Positions 10,204-18,516 are shown, counted from the first letter of the stretch. The stretch: DNA of 64,000 nt from a bacterium (GCA_905221385.1 CAJNCV010000001.1:124001-188000), one strand, 5' to 3'. Numbers and translations: made by a program. The notes: a model not told the origin generated them from the sequence alone.

Positions 10204-10240
10204 CCTACCAAAAACCCTACCAAAAATTAATTTGGCAGGG
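10204..10240 (+). repeat. Candidate integrase arm-type repeats, left end
   Basis: CCTACCAAAAA occurs at 10204-10214 and again at 10216-10226 with a 12-base period. The reverse complement of CCTGCCAAA occurs around 10231-10239. The same CCTRCCAAA motif is found twice inside the right end (58765-58784). Terminal placement at both ends suggests binding sites for the integrase N-terminal domain; this is an inference. Confidence 0.5.
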
Positions 10241-10250
10241 TTTTTCTTTT
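10213..10250 (+). terminator. Terminator downstream of rplL at attL
   Basis: An AACCCT-CCAAA arm pairs with TTTGG-AGGGTT (one mismatch) around an A/T loop, followed by TTTTTCTTTT. It lies about 100 bases inside the element and would end rplL transcription in the integrated state. Confidence 0.75.
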
Positions 10251-10265
10251 TAATAAAATTATTTT

Positions 10266-10297
10266 GGAGAACAGTTGAATATTGTTCTCCTTTTTTT
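10266..10297 (+). terminator. Second terminator/attenuator before the first ICE gene
   Basis: GGAGAACA (10266-10273) pairs perfectly with TGTTCTCC (10283-10290) and is followed by seven T. It sits just before the ribosome-binding site of the first ICE gene, so it insulates that operon from rplL read-through or acts as an attenuator. Confidence 0.75.
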
Positions 10298-10313
10298 ATT
10301 TTCAGGAGGGAAA

Positions 10314-10487
10314 ATGACAAAAGAATTACAATCATCACGCTATATTGTCATTTCATTTTTAGTACGTGAAATGGGAATTGACATTGTTGAAGCCATCTCT
10401 CTTATGGCTGAATTAGAAAAAAGTGGCTTGGTTCGCTTGGAATCAAGTGGAGATTTAATACTCAAAGAACTTGGAGGAGCGCTATGA
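10314..10487 (+). CDS. Small conserved ICE protein of unknown function
   Basis: 57 residues from ATG 10314, which follows AGGAGGG. The frame opens 13 codons earlier across the terminator hairpin, so the later ATG is preferred. The protein (MTKELQSSRYIVISFLV...) is mostly helical with no membrane segment or named motif. It overlaps the initiator gene by 4 bases (ATGA), so it is translationally coupled to it and may help in replication control. Confidence 0.75.
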   Translation: MTKELQSSRYIVISFLVREMGIDIVEAISLMAELEKSGLVRLESSGDLILKELGGAL

Positions 10488-11263
10488 AACGAATTACCGC
10501 AAATCAATACCAAACTTCAGAACGGTATTATAAATTACCTAAAATTCTTTTTGAGGATGAGAAATATATGGATATGAAACTAGAAGTAAAGGTGGCTTAT
10601 TCTATTTTAAAAGATCGTTTAGAATTATCTCTCAGTCGTGGTTGGATAGACGAAGAAGGAGCGGTCTATTTAGTATTTTCTAATTCTAAACTGATGAGGC
10701 TGTTAGGTTGTTCGAAGTCAAAACTACTATCAATCAAAAAAGTTCTTAAAGAATATGACTTAATTGATGAAGTCCAACAGTCTTCAAGTGAGAAAGGGAG
10801 ACTAGCTAATAAGATTTATTTAGGGGAGTTGTCTTCTACCCCAGTAGCTAGTTCGAACAGGCCTAGTGTTAAAAAAAGACTAGGGCAGGATGAAAATGAA
10901 ACGGCCCCCGTCTCTTATTCAGCCCCTAGTGAGACTGAAGTTAGTGAGACTAAATATAGTGAGACTGAATCTTTATTTATTGAGGATGAGGAAGAAAGGA
11001 ATTCTCAACCTATTTTGAGAAGAAAAGTCGAAAAGGTCACAAAATATGATCGAGATTATATTTGGGGATTGGTCCAGGATCAATTTAGACGAGAGGGGTT
11101 TTCTGAAACAGCCAGTGAAATTGCTATGACTGATTTTGAGAGAATCTATCAGTATGCTCTTGACAATGTTCGCTTTGTTAGACGAGCGGAAGTACTTGCT
11201 GAATTTGTGTTTAACGGCTTGTATTCTGTTTGGAATAACCGTGTTAGAAAAGGAGGTGGTTAA
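10484..11263 (+). CDS. RepA_N-type replication initiator protein
   Basis: A 259-residue protein. Its first 120 residues fit the winged-helix replication initiator protein A N-terminal domain (YYKLPKILFEDEKYMDMKLEVKVAYSILKDR..., then SNSKLMRLLGCSKSKLLSIKK). The middle (about 120-185) is low complexity with repeated SETE/SETK stretches. The C-terminal domain (DYIWGLVQDQFRREGF...) is separate. In ICEs such proteins are thought to support autonomous replication of the excised circle. It overlaps the upstream small gene and is followed directly by a micropeptide gene. Confidence 0.8.
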   Translation: MKRITANQYQTSERYYKLPKILFEDEKYMDMKLEVKVAYSILKDRLELSLSRGWIDEEGAVYLVFSNSKLMRLLGCSKSKLLSIKKVLKEYDLIDEVQQSSSEKGRLANKIYLGELSSTPVASSNRPSVKKRLGQDENETAPVSYSAPSETEVSETKYSETESLFIEDEEERNSQPILRRKVEKVTKYDRDYIWGLVQDQFRREGFSETASEIAMTDFERIYQYALDNVRFVRRAEVLAEFVFNGLYSVWNNRVRKGGG

Positions 11264-11365
11264 ATGTCGCCAATCGAGTGGATATTAGTTATGCTCATTG
11301 TCATTTCAAGTGGAGTGACAGTTCTGACAATGATAGTCGATAAGAAAGGGGTGATAAAGAAATGA
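11264..11365 (+). CDS. 33-residue membrane micropeptide
   Basis: ATG 11264 follows the upstream stop with no gap, with AGGAGGTGG as ribosome-binding site. It encodes a single hydrophobic segment (WILVMLIVISSGVTVLTMIV) followed by a basic tail (DKKGVIKK). The stop overlaps the methyltransferase start by 4 bases (ATGA), so it could mainly serve as a translational coupling leader. It is real as an open frame with good signals; its function is unknown. Confidence 0.65.
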   Translation: MSPIEWILVMLIVISSGVTVLTMIVDKKGVIKK

Positions 11366-12720
11366 GATTTATTGATTTATTTTCAGGTATCGGTGGCTTT
11401 CGACTTGGAATGGAAAGTGTCGGACACGAGTGTATTGGATTTTGTGAGATTGATAAATTTGCTAGGAAATCTTATAAGTCCATTTTTCAAACGGAAGGAG
11501 AAATTGAATTTCATGACATACGAGATGTTTCAGATGACGAATTTAAAAAACTTAGAGGGAAAGTCGATGTCATCTGTGGGGGATTCCCTTGTCAAGCATT
11601 TTCAATCGCAGGAAGACGATTGGGATTTGAAGATACTCGAGGAACTTTGTTCTTTGAAATTGCTCGGGCGGCCAAACAAATCAAACCACGTTTTCTTTTT
11701 CTTGAAAATGTTAAAGGCCTACTCAATCACGATAAGGGACGGACGTTCACCACAATCCTTACCACACTTGATGAGTTGGGGTTTGATGTTGAGTGGCAGG
11801 TGCTTAACAGTAAGGATTTTGGCGTTCCCCAAAACAGAGAGAGGGTGTTTATTATCGGACATTCTAGAAAGAAAGGTACCAGACTCCTATTTCCTTTCAG
11901 ACGAGAAGGTCAAGCAACTAACTCTGAGACTTTGAAAGCACTAGGAAATTTGAATCCATCAAAAAGTGGAATGAGTGGCAAAGTCTATTATTCAGAAGGT
12001 CTTGCGCCAACCTTAGTTCGTGGAAAAGGAGAAGGATTTAAGGTTGTGATTCCTTGTATGACACCAGACAGATTAGAAAAAAGACAAAATGGTAGACGTT
12101 TTAAGGATAATCAAGAGCCAATGTTTACTTTAAATACTCAGGATCGTCATGGTATTGTCGTTGTTGGAGATTTACCAACTAGCTTTGAGGAAACTGGTCG
12201 CGTATATGGAAGTGAGGGATTATCTCCAACACTAACAACGATGCAAGGTGGAGATAAAATTCCCAAAATACTGATTCCAGAACCAATCCAATTTTTAAAA
12301 GTCCGGGAAGCAACAAAAAAAGGATATGCTCAAGCAGAAATTGGAGATTCAATCAATTTAGAAAGACCAAGTTCTCAGTATCGTCGTGGTAGAGTTGGAA
12401 AAGGTATAGCTAATACGTTAACAACTAGTGGACAAATGGGAGTAGTAGTTGCTAGCTATGAAGGAGAAGATAAACAAGTTTATCATGTAGCCGGTGTATT
12501 AATAGATGGACAATTTTACCGTCTGAGAATTCGACGAATCACTCCTAAAGAGTGTTTTCGCTTGCAGGGGTTTCCTGATTGGGCTTTTGAAGCTGCTAGA
12601 AAAGTCTCTAGTAATAGTCAGCTCTATAAACAAGCTGGTAATAGTGTAACCGTTCCTGTGATTGCCGCAATCGCAAAGAAATTAAAAGAAATAGAGGAAA
12701 AAGATGAAAGCTTTAAATAA
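11362..12720 (+). CDS. DNA (cytosine-5) methyltransferase, no cognate nuclease
   Basis: A 452-residue C5 methyltransferase that transfers methyl from AdoMet to cytosine. Motifs appear in order: I FSGIGGFRLGME (about residues 7-18), IV GGFPCQAFS with the catalytic Cys near residue 76, VI ENVKGL, VIII QNRERVFIIG and X QAGNSVTVPV at the C-terminus. The target-recognition region (about 190-380) is long and holds two similar blocks, EGLAPTL and EGLSPTL. No restriction endonuclease gene lies nearby. An orphan role such as protecting the element from recipient restriction, or regulation, is likely but inferred. Confidence 0.92.
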   Translation: MRFIDLFSGIGGFRLGMESVGHECIGFCEIDKFARKSYKSIFQTEGEIEFHDIRDVSDDEFKKLRGKVDVICGGFPCQAFSIAGRRLGFEDTRGTLFFEIARAAKQIKPRFLFLENVKGLLNHDKGRTFTTILTTLDELGFDVEWQVLNSKDFGVPQNRERVFIIGHSRKKGTRLLFPFRREGQATNSETLKALGNLNPSKSGMSGKVYYSEGLAPTLVRGKGEGFKVVIPCMTPDRLEKRQNGRRFKDNQEPMFTLNTQDRHGIVVVGDLPTSFEETGRVYGSEGLSPTLTTMQGGDKIPKILIPEPIQFLKVREATKKGYAQAEIGDSINLERPSSQYRRGRVGKGIANTLTTSGQMGVVVASYEGEDKQVYHVAGVLIDGQFYRLRIRRITPKECFRLQGFPDWAFEAARKVSSNSQLYKQAGNSVTVPVIAAIAKKLKEIEEKDESFK

Positions 12721-13153
12721 AGAGTCAATACTAGATTGTGATGAATTAGAAACACAATTACATGATGCAGAGATCAAACAGCTAGATGAACAAATATTTT
12801 TGATGCCCAATTATCCATGTGAGTTTGAAGTGACATTTTTAGATGATTACCATAAAAAACACAACTACCCCCTATTTTACGAATCCTACCTTCAAAACGT
12901 TATGGAATTCCTTGAAAGTCAGGATATAAAGAACGGAGCTGATGCCTTTGTAGATGATCATCAAAATCTTGTTTTTGTTTTATATGGACAAGGCTATCGA
13001 GCCGAGGGAAAAGAGGGAATACTTACAACCCAAGTAACTGTAAAAGCTTATGATGAAGACAAGCAACCGATTAACTTCGCAAATTTATTAGATTCCTTAA
13101 TCGTATCAGAATATCAAATGGAACCGAATATTTGGGAGGTCTCCCATGATTGA
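12704..13153 (+). CDS. Hypothetical ICE protein, acidic
   Basis: 149 residues, acidic, soluble, with no motif I can name. The start overlaps the methyltransferase end by 17 bases and has GAGGAAA upstream. The end overlaps the next gene by 8 bases, so it belongs to the same tightly packed operon. The central part (NGADAFVDDHQNLVFVLYGQGY) looks like a small alpha/beta fold. Confidence 0.75.
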   Translation: MKALNKESILDCDELETQLHDAEIKQLDEQIFLMPNYPCEFEVTFLDDYHKKHNYPLFYESYLQNVMEFLESQDIKNGADAFVDDHQNLVFVLYGQGYRAEGKEGILTTQVTVKAYDEDKQPINFANLLDSLIVSEYQMEPNIWEVSHD

Positions 13154-13526
13154 TCTCTATCTAAGTAAAAATAGCCATAGAAATCAACTTCTTTTAGACT
13201 TCTTCCAAAACTATGGCATTGAGGTATCTTGTCATTCAGTTTCTGAAATGACAAAGGACAAATTAATTGAGATGATGAGCTATTCTTCAGATTGTTTTGA
13301 ATTTTTATCTCCCAATTTATTACGATTTAAGAACCGTGACAATCTAAGATTAACGGATTTCATCGAAATGATATTAAAAAATCCTGAACTAACCCTCAGA
13401 CTTCCTCTTGCGGTTTCAAATAAGCGAGTTTATCCAAATCTGAATCTGGAGGAGGCTAGAGCTTTATTGCCAAGAGATACGAAACAATTGATTTACATGG
13501 CACAAACACATTATTTATCTAACTAA
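13146..13526 (+). CDS. Spx/ArsC-like protein without the CXXC motif
   Basis: 126 residues with the layout of Spx/ArsC thioredoxin-fold proteins: an N-terminal strand (IDLYLSK), a central LTDFIEMILKNPELT region, and the family-typical LRLPLAVSNKRVYPNLNLEEARALLPR before the C-terminus. Spx uses an N-terminal CXXC redox switch and contacts the RNA polymerase alpha subunit. Here the corresponding position reads KNSHRNQ, so redox sensing is lost. It could be a constitutive Spx competitor that redirects host transcription. The family call is moderately firm; the role is inferred. Confidence 0.65.
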   Translation: MIDLYLSKNSHRNQLLLDFFQNYGIEVSCHSVSEMTKDKLIEMMSYSSDCFEFLSPNLLRFKNRDNLRLTDFIEMILKNPELTLRLPLAVSNKRVYPNLNLEEARALLPRDTKQLIYMAQTHYLSN

Positions 13527-13538
13527 AGGAGAAGCAAT

Positions 13539-13772
13539 ATGGCTGAACGATTTTGGGAGAACTTGTCCATTATTTTGGCTGAAAGAAATATTAGCTGGAT
13601 TGAGTTAACCAGAAAAATGTTTGCGGGAGAGTTTCACTATCCAAGTGAATTGAATCGTTTGTATCAAAAGATTAGGCACTACAAGGTGGAACAACGAATG
13701 CCTCAAAGTCCATGGGTAGAAAGGATTGTACAGGTATTAGATTTAGATTATGAAGATTTATTTCGGAGGTAA
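13539..13772 (+). CDS. Small HTH-like protein
   Basis: 77 residues starting after AAAGGAG. The sequence WENLSIILAERNISWIELTRKM...IVQVLDLDYEDLFRR resembles a Cro/XRE-like helix-turn-helix with a long insertion between the helices. DNA binding is plausible but not proven. It lies in the operon between the Spx-like and CPBP protease genes, with a 2-base gap to the latter. Confidence 0.7.
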   Translation: MAERFWENLSIILAERNISWIELTRKMFAGEFHYPSELNRLYQKIRHYKVEQRMPQSPWVERIVQVLDLDYEDLFRR

Positions 13773-13774
13773 CT

Positions 13775-14362
13775 ATGAAAAGAATAATTCCAGTTTATAT
13801 ATTCCAACAAGTAAATGTCCTATTGGTATCTCTATACTTACTGAAATTTCTTTGTATCGGTGAGTTAACTATACTACAGATTCTCTATGGTTCGTCACTC
13901 GTTTCTTTTTTATGGATGTATGGCCAACGTAAACAAGCTCATAAGATCGATATGAAATCTAGGATGAAATGGCTTGGTATTGGATTAGCTAGCCTAATGA
14001 TTATAAGTCTATGTTTTAGCATAATCCATGCTCAAGCCACCACGAATCAAGCAAACTTAATTGGCCTTCAACATCAAGTTCCTTGGTTTTCATTTTTATT
14101 GTTTTTAATCAATGCGAGTATGATTGAAGAATTTCTGTATCGAGAAATTTTATGGAACATGGTCAGAAAATTAGACATCAGAATTGCCTTGACAAGTGTT
14201 TTGTTCGCCTTAGCACATCATCCTGGAACCATTCTAGCTTGGTGTTTGTATGTTTCACTTGGGATGTTTTTAGGGATGGTGCGCTATAAATCTGATTTAT
14301 GGGGCAGTATGGGGCTACATTTGGTGTGGAACCTACTAGTTTATAGTTTGCTGCTTGTTTAG
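13775..14362 (+). CDS. CPBP family intramembrane metalloprotease
   Basis: 195 residues with five to six membrane segments. It has the CPBP (Abi) motifs: EEFLYRE (EExxxR, about residues 116-122), ALAHHPG with the second metal-binding His, and HLVWNLLVY with the third His near the C-terminus. Family members process CAAX-like proteins or confer self-immunity to bacteriocins. In ICEs the role is unknown; surface exclusion or immunity would be a guess. AGGAGGT... (GGAGGTAAC) gives strong initiation. Confidence 0.82.
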   Translation: MKRIIPVYIFQQVNVLLVSLYLLKFLCIGELTILQILYGSSLVSFLWMYGQRKQAHKIDMKSRMKWLGIGLASLMIISLCFSIIHAQATTNQANLIGLQHQVPWFSFLLFLINASMIEEFLYREILWNMVRKLDIRIALTSVLFALAHHPGTILAWCLYVSLGMFLGMVRYKSDLWGSMGLHLVWNLLVYSLLLV

Positions 14363-14674
14363 GGAAATGAAATGCTAACTTTATTTCATAATGTTAGTCT
14401 TTTATTTCAAAATCTTTGTTTAGTATGAATTTAGCTCGACAGAAAATTAGAAATGTGATAAAAATTTCAACTACTCTTATCTATAATAAAGCTACCTGTT
14501 CTTTGAAAATTGAATCCACTCCGTCTTGATTAGCGTGCCTGTGTAAGTAGGGACTGAGAGTATTTCCCTGTGAAGGGCAACTGGCACAAGACGTGTGTGA
14601 GAATTTTCTAACAGACACGGAGTTTATCGTTACCAGACTCAAACGATGCGACAAACTAGATAAAGGAGTTAATC
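14363..14674 (+). promoter_or_regulatory. Leader region of the conjugation operon
   Basis: This 312-base stretch has no gene. A -10-like TATAAT is at 14482-14487, without a clear -35. It is followed by TTTGAAAATTGAAT, similar to antitermination-type leaders near rRNA operons, then by a folded region (14518-14623, listed separately). AAAGGAG lies before the next start. It probably controls transcription of the secretion genes. Confidence 0.5.
14518..14623 (+). ncRNA. Candidate structured leader RNA
   Basis: The outer stem ACTCCGT (14518-14524) pairs with ACGGAGT (14617-14623). Inside it are GTCTTG (14523-14528) with CAAGAC (14587-14592), GTGCC (14535-14539) with GGCAC (14583-14587) and AGGGA (14549-14553) with TCCCT (14565-14569). 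A further hairpin CGTGT (14592-14596) / ACACG (14615-14619) has inner pairing GAA-tt-TTC. Some pairings compete with one another, as in a riboswitch or attenuator. I do not recognise a named Rfam family. Confidence 0.55.
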
Positions 14675-14974
14675 ATGAAGGTAGTAAACTTGTATGATTT
14701 GAAACAAATGGGAAATAAAGGTGGTTGTACCATCCAATTGATTCATCACTTTCCCTTTGGTATGGGCTTAGGACATCTCAAAAAAGACTACATTGAATTT
14801 AAACGTGTTGGTATCTTTGATGGGAAAGCAGTAGAAGTCACTCTTCGAGAACCTTATTCGAGAGATCTACTGCAGGTTGTCAAGTCAATCAAGCAACATC
14901 AGAAATTGATAGCTTATCGCTATAAAGAAGGAAAACTGCTATTTGTGAAGAAGGAGGCGTCAGATGTCCTCTGA
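14675..14974 (+). CDS. Conserved conjugation-operon protein, unknown function
   Basis: 99 residues after AAAGGAG, first gene of the type IV secretion operon. It is basic and soluble, with no named motif visible (KGGCTIQLIHHFPFGMGLG, then EFKRVGIFDGKAVEVTLREPYSRDLL). It overlaps the next gene by 11 bases. Position suggests a relaxosome or coupling accessory role; this is inferred. Confidence 0.75.
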   Translation: MKVVNLYDLKQMGNKGGCTIQLIHHFPFGMGLGHLKKDYIEFKRVGIFDGKAVEVTLREPYSRDLLQVVKSIKQHQKLIAYRYKEGKLLFVKKEASDVL

Positions 14975-15452
14975 ACAACAGGAACGAATGGCAGTTCAAT
15001 ATGCAGAGCGTAGTCTGTTATTTACTGTAAGAAGTCTCTTAAAGATTCTAGAATGGTCTAGACGTCAGGCTTTAGCACAGGATTCCGCCTATAAGATAGG
15101 AGTACAGAAATTAGAAGAATTGCTACAATCTCCTTATTCGATTGATACGATTAATCTGAAAAAAGATTTTTTAGATAAACCAATTGATATAGAGAAATTT
15201 AAAGCTTTTTTAGAAAAAGAAGAGATTCCTTTGGCCATCGCTTGGCAAGGGGATTCTCTACATTTCTACACGAAAGACCGTTCGATTCTAGACAATCATT
15301 TAGACCATCTGTTAGAAAAAATGGTTAATGATCCGGAGAAATTAGCTGATTTTACCATGGATAAGTCATTAGACGATGCAATTGATGAGGCTAAATCCCA
15401 AATTACCTTTGCAAAAGAAGGAGCCGTCAAACAGAAAGAGATGGTGAGATGA
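14964..15452 (+). CDS. PcfB-like (DUF3801-type) transfer accessory protein
   Basis: 162 residues, no membrane segment. Its length and its position immediately upstream of the coupling protein match PcfB/DUF3801 proteins, which link the relaxosome to the VirD4 receptor. The start has AGGAGG 9 bases upstream, within the preceding gene, and the end overlaps the coupling-protein gene by 4 bases. The family assignment is from context and general sequence character (Gln/Glu-rich N-terminus, PLAIAWQGDSLHFYTKDRSILD core), so it is moderate. Confidence 0.6.
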   Translation: MSSEQQERMAVQYAERSLLFTVRSLLKILEWSRRQALAQDSAYKIGVQKLEELLQSPYSIDTINLKKDFLDKPIDIEKFKAFLEKEEIPLAIAWQGDSLHFYTKDRSILDNHLDHLLEKMVNDPEKLADFTMDKSLDDAIDEAKSQITFAKEGAVKQKEMVR

Positions 15453-17329
15453 TGTACAGTGGAAAGAAATTCCTACTATTCTCACTGTTAGGCATCTTAC
15501 TAGGCTATCTTTTTCATCGTTTGACGCTTTTGTATGATTCCTATACTGGAAATAGCTTAGATAAATGGACCCATCTTCTGATGGATGGTCAAGATGAAGT
15601 TCTTCAGTCGCCATGGAATGTTTCCTTTACTGGAAAATCAAGTGCTTTTTTTCTACTAGGATTTGTGATGATGTTGCTGGTTTATCTCTATTTAGAGACT
15701 GGCAAAAAACAATACCGAGAAGGAGTAGAATACGGGAGCGCCCGTTTTGGAACTCTAAAAGAAAAGAAGTTTTTTTACGGTAAGGAATTTTCTCATGATA
15801 CGATTTTAGCACAAGATGTTCGTTTGACATTATTAGATAAAAAACCACCACAATATGATAGAAATAAAAATATTGCGGTGATTGGAGGTTCAGGAAGTGG
15901 GAAGACATTTCGCTTTGTGAAACCCAATCTGATTCAAATGAATAGTTCTAATATTGTAGTGGATCCTAAAGATCACTTGGCAGAAAAAACAGGCAAACTC
16001 TTTTTAGAACATGGCTATCAAGTAAAGGTGTTAGATTTAGTCAATATGAAGAACTCAGATGGCTTCAATCCTTTTCGCTATATAGAGACAGAAAATGATT
16101 TGAATCGCATGCTGACGGTTTATTTTAATAACACCAAAGGCTCTGGCTCCCGTAGTGATCCATTTTGGGATGAAGCTTCTATGACTTTGGTACGAGCTTT
16201 AGCCTCCTACTTGGTCGATTTCTATAATCCACCCAAAACAAGAGAACAGCTCATTGAAGAAAGTCGTTTAAGTCAAAAGGAATACCAAAACTTGTTGAAA
16301 CGTCAAAAAAAAGAAGTGGAAGAGCGAAAAAAACGAGGGCGTTATCCAAGTTTTGCTGAAATCTCAAAACTCATTAAACACTTATCCAAGGGTGAAAACC
16401 AAGAAAAAAGTGTCTTAGAAATTCTATTTGAAAATTATGCTAAAAAGTATGGAACTGAAAATTTTACCATGCGAAATTGGGCAGATTTTCAAAATTATAA
16501 GGATAAAACTCTGGATTCTGTTATAGCTGTAACCACTGCTAAATTTGCCCTCTTCAATATTCAAAGTGTCATGGATTTGACCAAAAGAGATACCCTTGAT
16601 ATGAAGACATGGGGCCAGGAAAAATCAATGGTTTACTTAGTTATCCCAGATAACGATAGTACCTTTCGCTTTCTTTCAGCCCTCTTTTTTTCAACCGTAT
16701 TTCAAACCCTAACAAGACAAGCAGATATTGATTTTAAGGGTCAATTACCTCTTCATGTGAGAGTCTACTTAGATGAATTCGCAAATATCGGAGAAATCCC
16801 AGATTTTGCTGAACAAACCTCAACAGTCCGTTCTCGAAACATGAGTCTCGTTCCTATTCTACAAAATATTGCCCAACTTCAAGGGCTCTATAAAGAAAAA
16901 GAAGCTTGGAAAACCATTCTTGGGAACTGTGATAGCTTAGTCTACTTAGGTGGTAATGATGAAGATACCTTTAAATTTATGAGTGGATTACTCGGTAAAC
17001 AAACCATTGATGTTCGAAATACTAGTCGTTCCTTTGGCCAGACAGGTTCAGGATCCCTTTCTCATCAAAAGATTGCTCGTGATTTAATGACACCTGATGA
17101 AGTCGGAAATATGAAACGGCATGAATGCCTGGTTCGAATTGCTAATATGCCTGTCTTTAAAAGCAAAAAATACAATTCAACCAAGCATCCAAACTGGAAA
17201 TACCTAGCCAATCAAGAAACCGATGAACGGTGGTGGAGCTATCAAATCAATCCTTTGAATCAAAGTCAAGAAAACCATCTTGAAGGCCTCAGAATTCGTG
17301 ATTTAACTTTTGAATCTAGTTTAAAATAA
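15449..17329 (+). CDS. VirD4/TraG-type coupling protein
   Basis: A 626-residue type IV coupling ATPase that recruits the relaxase-DNA complex to the secretion channel. Two N-terminal membrane segments (about residues 5-25 and 65-85) precede the motor domain. Walker A GGSGSGKTFRFVKPN lies near residue 146 and Walker B VYLDEFANIGEIPDF near residue 440. A long charged insertion (about 265-330) is typical of Gram-positive members such as PcfC. It heads the secretion genes. ATGATG at 15449/15452 gives two alternative starts three bases apart. Confidence 0.92.
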   Translation: MMYSGKKFLLFSLLGILLGYLFHRLTLLYDSYTGNSLDKWTHLLMDGQDEVLQSPWNVSFTGKSSAFFLLGFVMMLLVYLYLETGKKQYREGVEYGSARFGTLKEKKFFYGKEFSHDTILAQDVRLTLLDKKPPQYDRNKNIAVIGGSGSGKTFRFVKPNLIQMNSSNIVVDPKDHLAEKTGKLFLEHGYQVKVLDLVNMKNSDGFNPFRYIETENDLNRMLTVYFNNTKGSGSRSDPFWDEASMTLVRALASYLVDFYNPPKTREQLIEESRLSQKEYQNLLKRQKKEVEERKKRGRYPSFAEISKLIKHLSKGENQEKSVLEILFENYAKKYGTENFTMRNWADFQNYKDKTLDSVIAVTTAKFALFNIQSVMDLTKRDTLDMKTWGQEKSMVYLVIPDNDSTFRFLSALFFSTVFQTLTRQADIDFKGQLPLHVRVYLDEFANIGEIPDFAEQTSTVRSRNMSLVPILQNIAQLQGLYKEKEAWKTILGNCDSLVYLGGNDEDTFKFMSGLLGKQTIDVRNTSRSFGQTGSGSLSHQKIARDLMTPDEVGNMKRHECLVRIANMPVFKSKKYNSTKHPNWKYLANQETDERWWSYQINPLNQSQENHLEGLRIRDLTFESSLK

Positions 17330-17349
17330 AAATAGAAAAGAGGAAATAG

Positions 17350-17592
17350 ATGATTACGCATTTTAAAGGTTTTGTTTATGGAGTAGACGCAAGTGCTATG
17401 TTTGCACAAGCTATGTCTTTGTTACAGAAGGGATTGATTGCAGTTGGTGCCTTTCTCGTTGTTGTGGGGATTGTCAACCTTGCAACCAATATTAAAGATG
17501 GTGGACCAGGTGTTCGGAATGCCATTCTGGAAATTGTCGGTGGTGTTATGGTCGGGGCTGCTGGAGCCTTTGTAACCCAGATTTCAATTTAG
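17350..17592 (+). CDS. Small two-helix membrane protein, VirB2/Maff2-like
   Basis: 80 residues with two hydrophobic helices (LIAVGAFLVVVGIVNLATNI and IVGGVMVGAAGAFVTQISI) separated by a short Gly/Pro loop. This layout resembles pilin-like VirB2/TrbC or the mobile-element Maff2 family, which occupy this position before VirB6-like genes. The start follows AGAGGAAA. Its channel role is inferred from context. Confidence 0.7.
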   Translation: MITHFKGFVYGVDASAMFAQAMSLLQKGLIAVGAFLVVVGIVNLATNIKDGGPGVRNAILEIVGGVMVGAAGAFVTQISI

Positions 17593-17608
17593 GAGGATAA
17601 ACAATGAC

Positions 17609-18463
17609 ATGAATCTTAGTTTAGTCTCACCCTTTGTTTACCTTGCATCTGAAAAAATATCAGCTGAAAATTTATTTGAAGGATTTAATGTGGATTTACA
17701 ATCTACTGTAGATCTGATTAAATCTCTATCTAGCTACAATCCAACAGTTTGGACTTATATGTCTAGTATTACTAAAAGTGTCATGCAGCCTCTTGGAGTG
17801 GCGATTTTATCAGTTGTTCTCATCTTAGAGTTTTCGAAGATGGCAAAGAAAATTGCTAACTCTGGTGGAGCGATGACCTTTGAAGCATTAGCCCCGATGT
17901 TGATTAGTTATATTATGGTCGCAGTTGTAATTACCAACACTACCGTCATTGTAGAAGCCATCATCGGGATTGCGAGTCATGCCATTGAACAAGTGGCTTC
18001 GATTGTGGCTCACGGTGGGGCAAAGTATGATACCATCTCTGGATTAAAAGGTTCAGGCTTTATTGGCCGGATGATTGTAGGCTTTTTCGCCCTCCTTATC
18101 TGGCTAGTTCGGATAGTAAGTGCAGCCATGGTCAATCTTTTAGTATCCATTCGATTTATTCAACTTTACCTTATGATCCCGTTTGCCCCTCTTACGATTC
18201 CAACATTTTTAAGTGATGAGTGGAAGTCTATTGGTATTGGCTATTTAAAAAATATTATGGTCTATGCGGTACAAGGGGTTCTTATTTTTCTGATTGTTTC
18301 TCTTGTTCCTTTGTTTGAATCTGCTGGGAAAATAGCTGTTTCAAATGGTGCAGGAGTCTTGCAATCACTTGCGATTATGTTTGGTAGTTTAATACAAGCT
18401 ATCTTACTGATTATTGCCCTCGTTGGTTCTCAACGTACGGCTCGCTCAATCTTAGGTATGTAA
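17609..18463 (+). CDS. VirB6/TrbL-like polytopic channel protein
   Basis: 284 residues with about five to six membrane segments, no signal peptide, and the size and position of the VirB6-like channel component of Gram-positive secretion systems. The ribosome-binding site AGGAGG (17591-17596) is spaced better for an ATG at 17604. That ATG is followed two codons later by a stop in another frame, so translation must start at 17609 or by reinitiation. A terminator-like hairpin follows the gene. Confidence 0.82.
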   Translation: MNLSLVSPFVYLASEKISAENLFEGFNVDLQSTVDLIKSLSSYNPTVWTYMSSITKSVMQPLGVAILSVVLILEFSKMAKKIANSGGAMTFEALAPMLISYIMVAVVITNTTVIVEAIIGIASHAIEQVASIVAHGGAKYDTISGLKGSGFIGRMIVGFFALLIWLVRIVSAAMVNLLVSIRFIQLYLMIPFAPLTIPTFLSDEWKSIGIGYLKNIMVYAVQGVLIFLIVSLVPLFESAGKIAVSNGAGVLQSLAIMFGSLIQAILLIIALVGSQRTARSILGM

Positions 18464-18469
18464 TTAGAT

Positions 18470-18503
18470 AAAGGCTAGGAAGTGATTGCTTCTTAGCCTT
18501 TTT
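18470..18503 (+). terminator. Terminator-like hairpin inside the secretion operon
   Basis: AAAGGCTA-GAA (18470 onward) pairs with TTC-TAGCCTTT (to about 18501), followed by a short T run. It lies between the VirB6-like and PrgI-like genes and may lower expression of the downstream ATPase and hydrolase genes. Confidence 0.65.
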
Positions 18504-18516
18504 AGAAAGGAAAGTC

